From contig CAIXWN010000215.1 in the NCBI GenBank assembly GCA_903923135.1, positions 1-56,803 of the forward strand: a DNA stretch of 56,803 bases. The letters run 5' to 3'. The stretch comes from an uncultured Caulobacteraceae bacterium (lineage in GTDB: Bacteria; Pseudomonadota; Alphaproteobacteria; Caulobacterales; Caulobacteraceae). Below are positions 9,342-17,664 of this stretch, one piece after another. Below the pieces are notes generated by a model. That model ran no database searches. It was given only the letters and a program-made list of their open reading frames with translations, and was not told the DNA's origin. The position numbers were made by a program, and so were the translations under genes. Every line of letters starts with the position of its first letter. Position 1 is the first letter of the stretch.

Positions 9342-9941
9342 TCACGTCTCGCGCCGCGCCCGCGCCTCGTGGTCCCAGGCGTCGCGCCGGGTCCGCACCG
9401 CCCGGGCGAAGGCGGGACTGAACAGACGGTAGCAGGAGTAGACGATCTCCATGCCGGGCGGATGGCCGGCGGCGAGGGCCTCCATGCCCGGGACGACGTC
9501 GGTGCGCGAGATCAGGCGGCCCTCCTCACGCGGGCTCCTGAACGGCCGTTCGGCCAGGCGACCGAGATGGGGGCATTGGGCGGCGGCCCTGAAGGCGCAC
9601 ATCCGGTGCATGGGCGGGACATTGCAGCCATAGCCGACCGCGCCGTCGTGCAGGGTGACGAAACCGCCGGAGGCGACCGGAAACATCCAGCGATCGCCGG
9701 GGCGGGTTTGTGCGCCGCAGACGTGGCAAAGCCCCTGCGCCAGACCCCGTCGCTGGCGCGAGACATGCACGGCGGCGAACAGGGGCTCGCCGACGCCGGG
9801 GCGCTCGATCTGGCTCACCTCGGTCATGCCCGGAAAGTCGGTCGACGGCCCCAGCGCGAACGCCGACTCCCCGCTCCAGGCGGCCGACCACGGCACCGTC
9901 TCGCCAATGATCCAGGTCGAGCCCGCAGAAGACGTCGACAT
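9342..9941 (-). CDS. Cysteine-rich protein of unknown function
   Basis: A 199-aa protein that was not recognised. The middle has a zinc-ribbon-like half site CHVCGAQTRPGDRW, then YGCNVPPMHRMCAFRAAAQCPH, so five or more Cys and two His are clustered over about 60 residues. The GAVGYGCNVPPMH stretch looks like a conserved core. The C-terminus is basic (TRRDAWDHEARARRET). ATG 9941 (MSTSSAG) was preferred to the ATG 30 nt upstream because GGGTGGGATC precedes it. A metal-binding role is likely; nothing more can be said. Confidence 0.6.
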   Translation of the reverse strand: MSTSSAGSTWIIGETVPWSAAWSGESAFALGPSTDFPGMTEVSQIERPGVGEPLFAAVHVSRQRRGLAQGLCHVCGAQTRPGDRWMFPVASGGFVTLHDGAVGYGCNVPPMHRMCAFRAAAQCPHLGRLAERPFRSPREEGRLISRTDVVPGMEALAAGHPPGMEIVYSCYRLFSPAFARAVRTRRDAWDHEARARRET

Positions 9942-9972
9942 GATCCCACCCCCGTCCTTGCCAGCGTCCATC

Positions 9973-10191
9973 CTAGGGTCGGCGCGGATCCCCGGATAGC
10001 ACGCTGATCTGCGGATAGGTGGTCCGCCCCGAGGCGGCGGCCTTTCTGACCGTGAGCCAGGCGGTCTCCATGGCGCTCGCCTGGCAGGGTGTGGTCCCGG
10101 TCGCGGTGGTGACGCCCAGGCTGTCGATCAGCGCCCAGGTCCAGCCCCGGGAACCGGAGGTCACCAGGATGGCGTGCTCGGTGTCTGGCAT
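9973..10191 (-). CDS. Small conserved-type hypothetical protein, 72 aa
   Basis: The gene begins at ATG 10191 behind AGAGGACGTCA and ends at a TAG at 9973, so a much longer open frame upstream is spurious. The peptide reads as a short beta-alpha domain: TEHAILVTSGSRGWTWALID, SLGVTTATG, then a helix QASAMETAWLTVRKAAASG and a final strand TYPQISVLSG. No family is assigned. It lies 31 nt upstream of the Cys-rich gene on the same strand and may be co-transcribed with it. Confidence 0.5.
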   Translation of the reverse strand: MPDTEHAILVTSGSRGWTWALIDSLGVTTATGTTPCQASAMETAWLTVRKAAASGRTTYPQISVLSGDPRRP

Positions 10192-10260
10192 TGACGTCCT
10201 CTGTCGCCCCGGCCGGGGGGCACGGGGCGAGGTATAGGGCTCCGCGGCCGGCGATGAAGG

Positions 10261-10326
10261 GTCGGAAACTACGCAGATGACGCCGCCGCCATCCCGTCCC
10301 CCGCTTCCCGCCGTCAGGTTTCCGAC
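10261..10326. repeat. 9-bp inverted repeat upstream of the PepSY operon
   Basis: GTCGGAAAC at 10261-10269 and its exact reverse complement GTTTCCGAC at 10318-10326 flank a 48-nt spacer and end 63 nt before the PepSY gene. Paired half-sites here could be operator boxes for the operon's own response regulator. This is an inference. Confidence 0.45.
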
Positions 10327-10389
10327 AGGCGGCGGCTCTAGCCTGCGGTCCGTTGGCCCTCGGGCCCGGATCAACGGAGATGGAACACC

Positions 10390-10668
10390 ATGCGCAGGAT
10401 GATTTTGGCCGCCGCGGCGGCGCTTGGACTGCTGGCCGTGGCGGGCGCCGCCGCGGCGTCGCCGACGTGCACGACAGAGCCGAAGACCAAATGGCTGAGC
10501 GAGGCCCAGATGAAGGCGAAGGTCGCCCAGCTGGGCTATCAGGTGAAGGTCTTCAAGGTGACCGGCAGCTGCTACGAGATCTACGGTCACAGCAAGGACG
10601 GCAAGAAGGTCGAGGTCTATTTCAACCCGGTCGACGGCTCGATCGTCCGCAACAACGAGGAAGACTAG
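10390..10668 (+). CDS. Secreted PepSY-domain protein
   Basis: 92 aa with a clear signal peptide (RRMILAAAAALGLLAVAGAAAA) and one PepSY domain: SEAQMKAKVAQLGYQVKVF, the Cys-containing GSCYEIYGHSKDGKKVEVYFNP and VDGSIVRN. Two Cys of the mature protein (near residues 27 and 60) could form a disulfide. PepSY proteins are periplasmic and often accompany b-type cytochromes and two-component systems, as here. It is the first gene of a tight four-gene operon (gaps of 3 nt, then overlaps). The expected role is sensing or modulating a periplasmic ligand or redox state. Confidence 0.85.
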   Translation: MRRMILAAAAALGLLAVAGAAAASPTCTTEPKTKWLSEAQMKAKVAQLGYQVKVFKVTGSCYEIYGHSKDGKKVEVYFNPVDGSIVRNNEED

Positions 10669-10671
10669 GCC

Positions 10672-11262
10672 GTGGAGGCCGCCTCCGCACCCGGCGAGGG
10701 CGCCCGGGCGGCGCGCGTGAAGGTCTGGGATCCGGTCGTCAGGCTGTTTCACGCGATGCTCGCGCTCGGCTGCATCGCCAATCTCACCGTGTTGCGCGAG
10801 GCGGCCGGGCCCCACCGCCTGGTGGGGTTCGTGGTCCTTGCGGCCCTGGCGATCCGGGTCGTCTGGGGGCTGGTGGGCTCGCCGCACGCCCGGTTCACGG
10901 ATTTCACGCCTACGCCGGCCAGGCTGGCCGGATACCTGAAGACGCTGCTGCAGGGGCGCGAGCGGCGCTATCTGGGGCACAACCCGGCCGGCGCGGTGAT
11001 GATGCTGGCCTTGATGGCCCTTGCCGCCGTCTGCGGCGTCACCGGCTGGATGATGGGCCTGGACGCCTTCTGGGGCGATCAGCGGCTGGAGGGGATCCAC
11101 GAAGCCACCGCCAGCATGATCCTGATCATGGCGGTCCTGCACGTCCTGGCCGCAGTCATCGAAAGCTGGCGCCATCGCGAGAACCTGATCGCCGCCATGG
11201 TGACCGGGTGGAAACGGGCCGCCGGCGAAACGGATGTGGACCATGCGGCTTCTGCTGGTTGA
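10672..11262 (+). CDS. b-type cytochrome membrane subunit (cytochrome b561/Ni-Fe hydrogenase cyt b type)
   Basis: 196 aa with four hydrophobic helices and the classic N-terminal VKVWDPVVRLFHAML (heme His27), GPHRLVGFVVL (His48), YLGHNPAGAVMMLALMAL and LEGIHEATASMILIMAVLHV, which supplies the last helix's His residues. It would bind heme b and pass electrons across or along the inner membrane. GTG 10672 lies 3 nt after the PepSY stop. Its 3' end overlaps the response regulator start by 20 nt. Pairing with PepSY suggests a periplasmic electron donor or acceptor. Confidence 0.88.
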   Translation: MEAASAPGEGARAARVKVWDPVVRLFHAMLALGCIANLTVLREAAGPHRLVGFVVLAALAIRVVWGLVGSPHARFTDFTPTPARLAGYLKTLLQGRERRYLGHNPAGAVMMLALMALAAVCGVTGWMMGLDAFWGDQRLEGIHEATASMILIMAVLHVLAAVIESWRHRENLIAAMVTGWKRAAGETDVDHAASAG

Positions 11263-11938
11263 GGATAACCCCGCGCTCGGCGGCCTGATCTCGGCGGGCC
11301 TGATCCGGCAGGGCTTCGCCGTGGATCTCTGCGGATCGCTGGACGAGGCCGTCGAGGCGCGAGGGCTTGCGCCCTATGACGTCGTCCTGCTCGACCTCGG
11401 CCTGCCCGACGGCGACGGCCTCGACCTGATCCGCCGCATGCGGCGCGAAGGCGATCCGACGCCGGTCCTGGTTCTGACGGCGCGGGGCGAACTGGGCGAC
11501 CGCGTCGCCGGACTCGACCTCGGGGCCGACGACTATCTGGTCAAGCCATTCGACGTCGCCGAGCTGGCGGCGCGGTGCCGGGCCCTGCTCAGGCGGCCGG
11601 GCGCCTGCCTGGGCGTCGTGCTGCGGGCGGGCAACCTCGCCCTGGACACCACCAGCCGGACGGTCACCGTGAGCGGCGCCGCCGTCGCTGTCCCGCCTAG
11701 GGAGGTCGCCCTTTTGGAGCACCTGCTGCGGCGCGAGGGGCAGGTGGCGCCCCGGGCCAGCCTGGAACACCATCTCTACGCCATGGACGCCGAGGTGACG
11801 CCCAACGCCCTCGAGGTCTCGGTCTCGCGCCTGCGTAAGCGCCTGGCGGCGGCCGGCGCGGATGTCAGGCTGCGGACAGTCCACGGCGTGGGCTACGCCC
11901 TGGTGGCCCCGAACCGGGGCGACTCCGCCGATGCCTGA
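11243..11938 (+). CDS. OmpR-family response regulator
   Basis: 231 aa with a receiver domain (acidic residues Glu7-Asp8, phospho-acceptor Asp51 in VVLLDLGLP, Thr79, Lys101 in DYLVKPFD) and a C-terminal winged-helix DNA-binding domain ending VRLRTVHGVGYALV. All residues for phosphorylation are present. ATG 11243 was preferred over GTG 11234 because the family begins MRLLLVEDN. It overlaps the cytochrome gene upstream and the kinase gene downstream (ATG inside its last codons), so it is tightly coupled to both. The 9-bp inverted repeat before the operon is a candidate binding site. Confidence 0.93.
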   Translation: MRLLLVEDNPALGGLISAGLIRQGFAVDLCGSLDEAVEARGLAPYDVVLLDLGLPDGDGLDLIRRMRREGDPTPVLVLTARGELGDRVAGLDLGADDYLVKPFDVAELAARCRALLRRPGACLGVVLRAGNLALDTTSRTVTVSGAAVAVPPREVALLEHLLRREGQVAPRASLEHHLYAMDAEVTPNALEVSVSRLRKRLAAAGADVRLRTVHGVGYALVAPNRGDSADA

Positions 11939-13307
11939 GGCGCCGGACGCTAGGCGACAGCCCTCGCTGTTCGCGCAGATCGCCGTTCGGCTGGTGGTGC
12001 TGGCGGTGGTGTTCGCGCTGCTGGATATCGGCCTCGTTGTGGCCGACTACGCCAGAGACGAACAGGGCATGGCGGAGGATTTCGTCGGCCAGCAGGCCGG
12101 GCGGATCGAGCGCGATTGGCTGTCGTCGTCCGCAAGCCGGCCGCCGCCGCCACCACCGGTGGCCCCCCCGGCCGGCGCAACGCGATGGGGCTATGTGGTG
12201 GTCGACGGTTCCCTGCGCACCGTGGCCCGCGGCGGAGACGCCACACTGTTCGCACCTCCGGCCTGGCCCACGGCCAGCGTGGTCGACTGGACGCGGCGTG
12301 ACAGGGCGCCATCCGGTGTGCGGATCACCGGCCTGCGCCGTTTCGACGGGCCGGCGGGGCCCTGCTGGATCCTGATCGGCGTCGAGACCCGAAGCGGGGT
12401 TGTCTACCGCTCGGTCATCGCCGGCGAACTGGTGGACCATGTGGCCGTGCCCCTGGCGGCGCTGACGGTGCTGCTGCTGGTGTTCAACATCGCCGTGGTC
12501 CGGCGGATGCTCGGCCCGCTCACGGCCGCCGCCAGACAGGTGGACGCCCTGGACGCGGGTCGGATGGACGCGCGGCTCAGCGAACCGGTCGCGTCCCGCG
12601 AGGTGGTCGCCCTGGTGGCGGCGGTCAACCGCGCGCTTGACCGGCTGCACCTGGCGATGCGGCGCCTGAGGGACTTCACCGCCGACGCCGCCCAGGAACT
12701 GCGCACGCCCCTGTCGATCCTGCGCCTGCGAATCGAGGCCCTTCCCGACGGGGACGCCAAGGCCGAACTGAAAGCCGATGTGCTGGCGATGAGCCGCCTG
12801 ACCAACCAGATGCTCGACCTCGGTCAGGCCGACGCCCTGACCCTGGATGACGCCGTGACGGTGGATCTGGCCGGCCTGGCGCGGGCGCTGGTGGCCCAGG
12901 CCGCGCCGCTGGCCTTTTCCGCCGGTCTGGACATCCGCCTGATCGACCACGGCGCGACGTCGATCCTGGGTCACCCCGACGCCCTCGGCCGGGCGCTGCG
13001 CAACCTGATCGACAACGCCATCACCCACGGGGGAACCGGCCGGGGGATGATCGATGTGACCGTTGGCCCCGGCCGGCGCATCTCGGTGCGCGATCACGGC
13101 GAGGGTCTGACGACAACCGAGCCCGGGGAGATCTTCCGGCGGTTCTGGCGCAAGCGACGGGATCGCGGCGGCGCCGGCCTGGGCCTGGGGATCGTCCGCG
13201 CCATCATCGAGGCCCACGGCGGAACGATCGTCGCCGGCAATGCGCCGGACGGCGGCGCGGTGTTCGTGTGCGCGTTTCCAGAGCCGCCCGCGCCCGCGCC
13301 CGCCTAA
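11931..13307 (+). CDS. Sensor histidine kinase with Gln in place of the phospho-acceptor His
   Basis: 458 aa: N-terminal helix (about 18-40), a roughly 130-residue periplasmic domain with a Pro-rich stretch, a second helix (VAVPLAALTVLLLVFNIAVV), HAMP, a dimerisation helix and a catalytic domain. The N box RNLIDNAITHG, the VRDHGEGL box and GGAGLGLGIVRAIIEAHGG all look intact. The H box, however, reads FTADAAQELRTPL. Residue 255 is Gln (CAG at 12693-12695) where QseC/EnvZ-type kinases have His (HELRTPL). It therefore should not autophosphorylate in the usual way, while ATP binding looks possible. A single-base change from CAC/CAT would be enough, so sequencing error or recent mutation must also be considered. 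Confidence 0.88.
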   Translation: MPEAPDARRQPSLFAQIAVRLVVLAVVFALLDIGLVVADYARDEQGMAEDFVGQQAGRIERDWLSSSASRPPPPPPVAPPAGATRWGYVVVDGSLRTVARGGDATLFAPPAWPTASVVDWTRRDRAPSGVRITGLRRFDGPAGPCWILIGVETRSGVVYRSVIAGELVDHVAVPLAALTVLLLVFNIAVVRRMLGPLTAAARQVDALDAGRMDARLSEPVASREVVALVAAVNRALDRLHLAMRRLRDFTADAAQELRTPLSILRLRIEALPDGDAKAELKADVLAMSRLTNQMLDLGQADALTLDDAVTVDLAGLARALVAQAAPLAFSAGLDIRLIDHGATSILGHPDALGRALRNLIDNAITHGGTGRGMIDVTVGPGRRISVRDHGEGLTTTEPGEIFRRFWRKRRDRGGAGLGLGIVRAIIEAHGGTIVAGNAPDGGAVFVCAFPEPPAPAPA

Positions 13308-13741
13308 ATCTGCCCGCGGTCCTTGAGCAGGGCGAGGGTGTTCGGGTCGGGTGCGCCGCAGAAGGTGTCGATGGCCCGGGCGAAGAGGGGCTCTCCGGGC
13401 GCGGCCTGCTGGAACAGGGTCATCGAGGCGCAGAATTTCAGGTCGTCCGGCGAGCCGAGGATGTCACGGACGCTCTTGTCGCCGTGGCTCAGCACGGTTC
13501 GGGTAAGCTCGAGCAGCCGCGGGCCGAGGACCGGATCGGCCAGATAGGCGCGGGCCTCGGCCAGGCCGCCGAGGCCATAGAGGCGGGCGTAGTCGCTGCA
13601 GCCGAGGCCGGCCAGCTGGGGAAACATGAACCACATCCAGTGGCTGCGTTTGCGGCCGGCGGCCAGTTCGGCCCGCGCCATCTCGTAGAGCGGCTGCTGG
13701 GCGCGTGTGAAACGGGCGAGGTCGAAGTCAGCGGTCGACAT
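13304..13741 (-). CDS. DUF1810 family protein
   Basis: 145 aa, a typical full-length DUF1810 protein. Conserved segments are DFDLARFTRAQQPLYEMARAEL, GRKRSHWMWFMFPQLAGLG (the family signature), YARLYGLGGLAEARAYL and DDLKFCASMTLFQQAAP. Bacterial members are cytoplasmic and alpha-helical; I know of no settled biochemical role. It is convergent with the kinase gene, and the last 4 nt of each overlap. Confidence 0.9.
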   Translation of the reverse strand: MSTADFDLARFTRAQQPLYEMARAELAAGRKRSHWMWFMFPQLAGLGCSDYARLYGLGGLAEARAYLADPVLGPRLLELTRTVLSHGDKSVRDILGSPDDLKFCASMTLFQQAAPGEPLFARAIDTFCGAPDPNTLALLKDRGQI

Positions 13742-13903
13742 GGCGGGGCCCCGGGGGACCGGTCGAGTGTAGGCCCGCCGTCGCGGGTCTGAACACCGGC
13801 GCCCTGAAAAAGGGTTTGACCCGGCCGCCCCCGGGCGTATCGGGATCCGGGGCGGCTGGCGGAGAGCGCCTCCGGCCGGGCCGCGTCAGGGACGAGAAAC
13901 GCC

Positions 13904-14818
13904 ATGACCCAAGGCGTCGCCATCCGCGCCCGGCTGACCGGTCAGTACCGCGACGACGCGCACTATCCTTCGGCGACGGTGAACGTGACCAACCACTGCA
14001 ACCTGACCTGCCGCCACTGTTTCATCTATCGCGACGGCAATCCCAACGAGGCGCCCGCCTCGATCCGCGCCGAGATGAGCGACGCGGACATGCTGGAGAC
14101 CCTGACGGCCCTGCGCGACCGGCACGGCATCACCTCGATGCTATGGATGGGCGGCGAGCCGCTGCTGAAGCGCCGCCTCCTGGCCGCCGGCCAGACACTG
14201 TTCGCCAACAACACCATCACCACCAACGGCACCATCCCCCTGCCCGACTTCGGCCCGACGACGCACTATGTGGTCAGCCTGGACGGCCCGGAGGACCTCA
14301 ACGACGCCCTGCGCGGCGAGGGGGTGTACCGAAAGGTGATGCGCAATCTCGCCCGCCTGCCGGCCGATTTCGGCTCGACGGTGCAGGTGCAGTGCGTGGT
14401 CACCCGGCGCAACCAGCACCGGCTGGCGGACATCATTGCGGCCCTGCGCGCCTCGCCGGTGGGCTGGATGACCTTCACCTTCTATGTGCCCCGACACGAC
14501 GACGACAGCGGCGACGCCTGGGCGACCAACGCCGAGAGGGCCTGGGCGGTGGAGGAGGTGCGCCGCCTGAAGGCGCTGCACGGCGGCTTCATCCGCAACA
14601 CCACCCGTAGCCTGGACCTGATGCTGCCGGGGCTGTGCGAGGCGGTGACGGCCCGCTGCCCCACCCAGACCCTGGTGCTGCCGCTGTGGCTGGAGGGTGA
14701 CCATTTCACCACGCCCTACTGCTGCTATGGCAACGACGTGGACTGCAGCCGCTGCGGCGCCTGGGTGGTCTTCCAGCTGGCCGGACGGCTGGAGGCGGCT
14801 GGCGGGCCGAACGCCTGA
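13904..14818 (+). CDS. Radical SAM protein with a C-terminal cysteine cluster
   Basis: 304 aa. CNLTCRHC at residues 32-39 is the CxxxCxxC site for the [4Fe-4S] cluster that cleaves S-adenosylmethionine. LWMGGEPLL is the GGEP motif, and TTNGTIPL and YVVSLDGPEDL are later strands of the partial TIM barrel. The C-terminus has Cys273, Cys274, Cys281 and Cys284 (CCYGNDVDCSRCG), which could hold an auxiliary cluster as in SPASM-like proteins, although the segment is shorter. The substrate is unknown. It stands alone, with no precursor peptide gene adjacent. A TTGAC...GTATCG promoter-like pair lies at 13816-13840. Confidence 0.85.
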   Translation: MTQGVAIRARLTGQYRDDAHYPSATVNVTNHCNLTCRHCFIYRDGNPNEAPASIRAEMSDADMLETLTALRDRHGITSMLWMGGEPLLKRRLLAAGQTLFANNTITTNGTIPLPDFGPTTHYVVSLDGPEDLNDALRGEGVYRKVMRNLARLPADFGSTVQVQCVVTRRNQHRLADIIAALRASPVGWMTFTFYVPRHDDDSGDAWATNAERAWAVEEVRRLKALHGGFIRNTTRSLDLMLPGLCEAVTARCPTQTLVLPLWLEGDHFTTPYCCYGNDVDCSRCGAWVVFQLAGRLEAAGGPNA

Positions 14819-14944
14819 GGGAACGCCCGGGGCGGGGGCGGGTTGTCCCCTCTCGAGGCGAAGGCCGGCGAAGACTGTCCCGATCGGGCGCGGAGGGCGT
14901 AGGGTGTCGCCCGGCCTCGCACGGCGGGGTCCGGCGGGAGCGAC

Positions 14945-17296
14945 ATGGACGATCACCACCACATCCATGACCACGGCGCCGGCGCCGGCGCCGTCACGGC
15001 GAAGGATCCCGTCTGCGGCATGACCGTGACGGTGGCCACGGCCCGCCACACCCTGACCCACGACGGTGCGGAGCACTATTTCTGCTCGGCGGGGTGCCGG
15101 GTGAAGTTCGCCGCTGATCCCGACCGCTATCTGAAACCGTCGGCCGCCCCCGCCCCCCCGCCCGCGCCGGCGGGGGCGATCTACACCTGCCCCATGCATC
15201 CGGAGATCCGCCAGACGGGGCCCGCCGCCTGCCCGATCTGCGGCATGGCCCTGGAGCCGGAGACGATCACCGCCGACGCCGGCCCCTACCCCGAACTGGC
15301 CGACATGAGCCGCCGCTTCCGGGTGGCCGTTGTCCTGGCGACGCCGGTCTTCGTGCTGGACATGAGCGGCCACCTGCCGGGGATGATGTCGCTGATGAGC
15401 CACCGGACGGCGGCGTTCATCGAGGGCGCCCTGGCCACGCCGGCGGTTCTGTGGGCGGGGGCGCCGTTCTTCGCCCGCGGCTGGACCTCGCTGGTCACGC
15501 GTCATCTCAACATGTTCACCCTGATCGCCATGGGGGTGGGGACGGCCTGGATCTACAGCGCCGTCGCCCTGCTGGCGCCGGGTGTCTTTCCCCCGGCCTT
15601 CCGCGAGGCCGGGGGTGGCCCGCCGGTCTATTTCGAGGCCGCGGCGATGATCACCACCCTGGCCCTGCTGGGCCAGGTGCTGGAACTGCGCGCCCGCGAC
15701 CGCACCTCCGGAGCGATCCGGGCCCTGCTGGATCTGGCCCCGAAGACCGCCCGGCGGCTGCGCGCCGGAGGCTCCGACGAGGAGGTCACCCTGGACCGGA
15801 TCCAGGTGGGCGACCGCCTGAGGGTGCGGCCCGGCGAGACCGTGCCGGCGGACGGTGATGTGCTGGAGGGCCGCGTCTCCATCGATGAATCGCTGGTGAC
15901 CGGCGAATCCATGCCTGTGACGCGGGAGGCCGGGGGCCGGGTGATCGCCGGGACCCTCAACCGCAGCGGCTCGTTCGTCATGCGGGCGCAGACGGTCGGG
16001 GCCGACACCCTGCTGTCGCGCATCGTGCGCCTGGTCGCCGAGGCGCAGCGCAGCCGCGCGCCGATCCAGCGCGTGGCCGACCTGGTGGCGGCCTGGTTCA
16101 CCCCCGCGGTCATCGCCGCCGCCCTGCTGGCCGCCGCCGTCTGGGCTGTCGTCGGACCGGAGCCGCGCTTCGCCAACGCCCTGGTGGCGGCGGTTTCGGT
16201 GCTGATCATCGCCTGCCCCTGCGCCCTGGGTCTGGCCACGCCGATGTCGATCATGGTCGGGGTCGGTCGTGGAGCCCAGGCCGGTATCCTGATCCGCAAC
16301 GCCGAGGCGCTGGAACGGTTCGAGGCGGTGGACACGGTGGTGGTCGACAAGACCGGCACCCTGACCCAGGGCCGTCCGGCGGTGATCGCCATCGTGACGC
16401 CCGGCGGGTCGCCCGGGTCGCCGGCCGAAACCGACCTGCTGCGTCTGGCGGCCAGCCTGGAGCGCGGCAGCGAGCACCCCCTGGCCGAGGCCATCGTGCG
16501 CGCCGCGGCCGAGCGCGGCCTGGCTCTGACCGAGGCGTCGAACTTCGACTCCACGGCCGGCCGGGGCGTCTCCGGGGCGGTGGAGGGCCGGGACGTGGTC
16601 CTGGGCGATGGGCGGCTGATGGCCGAACGGGGAGTCGACCTGACGCCGCTGGGCGAGCGGGCGACCGCGCTGCGCGGTGAGGGGGCGACGGTGGTCTTTG
16701 CCGCCGTGGGCGGGGCCCTGGCGGGCCTTTTCGGCGTGGCCGATCCGGTCAAGCCGACCACACCGGCGGCCATCGCCGCCCTGAAGGCCGAGGGGATCCG
16801 CCTGGTGATGCTGACCGGCGACAATCCCGTCACGGCCCGGGCGGTGGCCCGCGGCCTGGGCATCGACGAGGTGGAGGCCGAAGTGGCGCCGGACGACAAG
16901 GCCCGGGTGGTGCAGCGGCTGCGCGCCGCCGGCCGGGTGGTGGCCATGGCCGGCGACGGGGTCAACGACGCCCCGGCCCTGGCGGCGGCGGACGTGGGGG
17001 TGGCCATGGGCGCGGGGGCGGACGTGGCCATCGAGAGCGCCGGGGTGATCCTGCTGCAGGGCGACCTGCAGGGCCTGGCGCGCGCCCGGCGGCTGTCGCG
17101 GGCGGTCATGGGCAACATCCGCCAGAACCTGGCCTTCGCCTTCGTCTACAATCTGGCGGGCGTGCCGATCGCCGCCGGCGCGCTCTATCCGGCCTTTCAC
17201 CTGCTGCTGTCACCGCCGATCGCCGCCGCCGCCATGGCCCTGCCGTCGGTGAGCGTCATCGGCAACGCCCTGCGGCTGCGACGGGTGACGCTTTGA
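14945..17296 (+). CDS. Heavy-metal (Cu+-type) P1B-ATPase with YHS and metal-binding N-terminus
   Basis: 783 aa. The order is a His-rich tip (DDHHHIHDHG), a YHS domain (KDPVCGMTVTV...YFCSAGC), a heavy-metal-binding domain (YTCPMHPEIRQTGP...CPICGM), paired helices, the actuator loop VTGESMPVTRE, the translocation motif CPC at 424-426, the phosphorylated Asp468 in DKTGT, and the hinge GDGVNDAPAL. These point to a Cu+/Ag+ exporter that pumps metal from cytoplasm to periplasm. The last helix reads MALPS at 764-768, where Cu+ pumps usually have MxxSS, so one Ser is Pro while Met and the second Ser remain. No CopZ or CueR gene is adjacent. Confidence 0.93.
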   Translation: MDDHHHIHDHGAGAGAVTAKDPVCGMTVTVATARHTLTHDGAEHYFCSAGCRVKFAADPDRYLKPSAAPAPPPAPAGAIYTCPMHPEIRQTGPAACPICGMALEPETITADAGPYPELADMSRRFRVAVVLATPVFVLDMSGHLPGMMSLMSHRTAAFIEGALATPAVLWAGAPFFARGWTSLVTRHLNMFTLIAMGVGTAWIYSAVALLAPGVFPPAFREAGGGPPVYFEAAAMITTLALLGQVLELRARDRTSGAIRALLDLAPKTARRLRAGGSDEEVTLDRIQVGDRLRVRPGETVPADGDVLEGRVSIDESLVTGESMPVTREAGGRVIAGTLNRSGSFVMRAQTVGADTLLSRIVRLVAEAQRSRAPIQRVADLVAAWFTPAVIAAALLAAAVWAVVGPEPRFANALVAAVSVLIIACPCALGLATPMSIMVGVGRGAQAGILIRNAEALERFEAVDTVVVDKTGTLTQGRPAVIAIVTPGGSPGSPAETDLLRLAASLERGSEHPLAEAIVRAAAERGLALTEASNFDSTAGRGVSGAVEGRDVVLGDGRLMAERGVDLTPLGERATALRGEGATVVFAAVGGALAGLFGVADPVKPTTPAAIAALKAEGIRLVMLTGDNPVTARAVARGLGIDEVEAEVAPDDKARVVQRLRAAGRVVAMAGDGVNDAPALAAADVGVAMGAGADVAIESAGVILLQGDLQGLARARRLSRAVMGNIRQNLAFAFVYNLAGVPIAAGALYPAFHLLLSPPIAAAAMALPSVSVIGNALRLRRVTL

Positions 17297-17630
17297 GCCG
17301 CGGCGCGCCGACTCTGGCCGAGATCGCCTCCTTCGAGGCCCTGCCCACGGTGACGGTGCTGCGTTCGCGGGCCATCGCCTCGTTCCGCTCGGGCGGGTCG
17401 ATCTGGGAGATCGGCTGGAACGGCGCCTGGGTGAAGGCCTGGGCGCGGGTCGTGCCGCCAACCGCCTCCGCGCGCCTTCGGCACTGATCAGCGGGCGCGC
17501 CGCGCTTCAGGCCCGGTTCATGTGGCGGGGCCTACCCAGCGTCATCGACGGGCTGGCGGCGACGCGGGACCCGGCCGGGCGCGGAGGCGGGCGACAGCCC
17601 CATGCATCCCCGCCCGGACCGGCGCGTTAG
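17293..17630 (+). pseudogene. Frameshifted small gene of unknown function
   Basis: The first part (TTG 17293, overlapping the ATPase stop) reads TLAEIASFEALPTVTVLRS, FRSGGSIWEIGWNGAWVKAW with strongly G/C-ending codons, then runs into a stop at 17487. From about 17447 the coding bias moves to another frame, which reads NRLRAPSALISGRAALQA, RFMWRGLPSVIDGLAATRD and stops at 17630. Joined by a one-base shift near 17446-17460 they make a single protein of about 112 aa. I do not recognise the family. It is either a pseudogene or a sequencing error; the two-frame bias is what was actually seen. Confidence 0.4.
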
Positions 17631-17664
17631 GCCTCCCGTAGCCTGAACGCTGGAGGATCTGACG

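Noticed and set aside
14141-17200. A 1019-codon open frame on the minus strand opposite the radical SAM and P-type ATPase genes
   Set aside because: Its product is rich in Arg, Gly, His and Gln with no fold. It is the usual antisense artefact of GC-rich DNA; the plus-strand genes have full family motifs.
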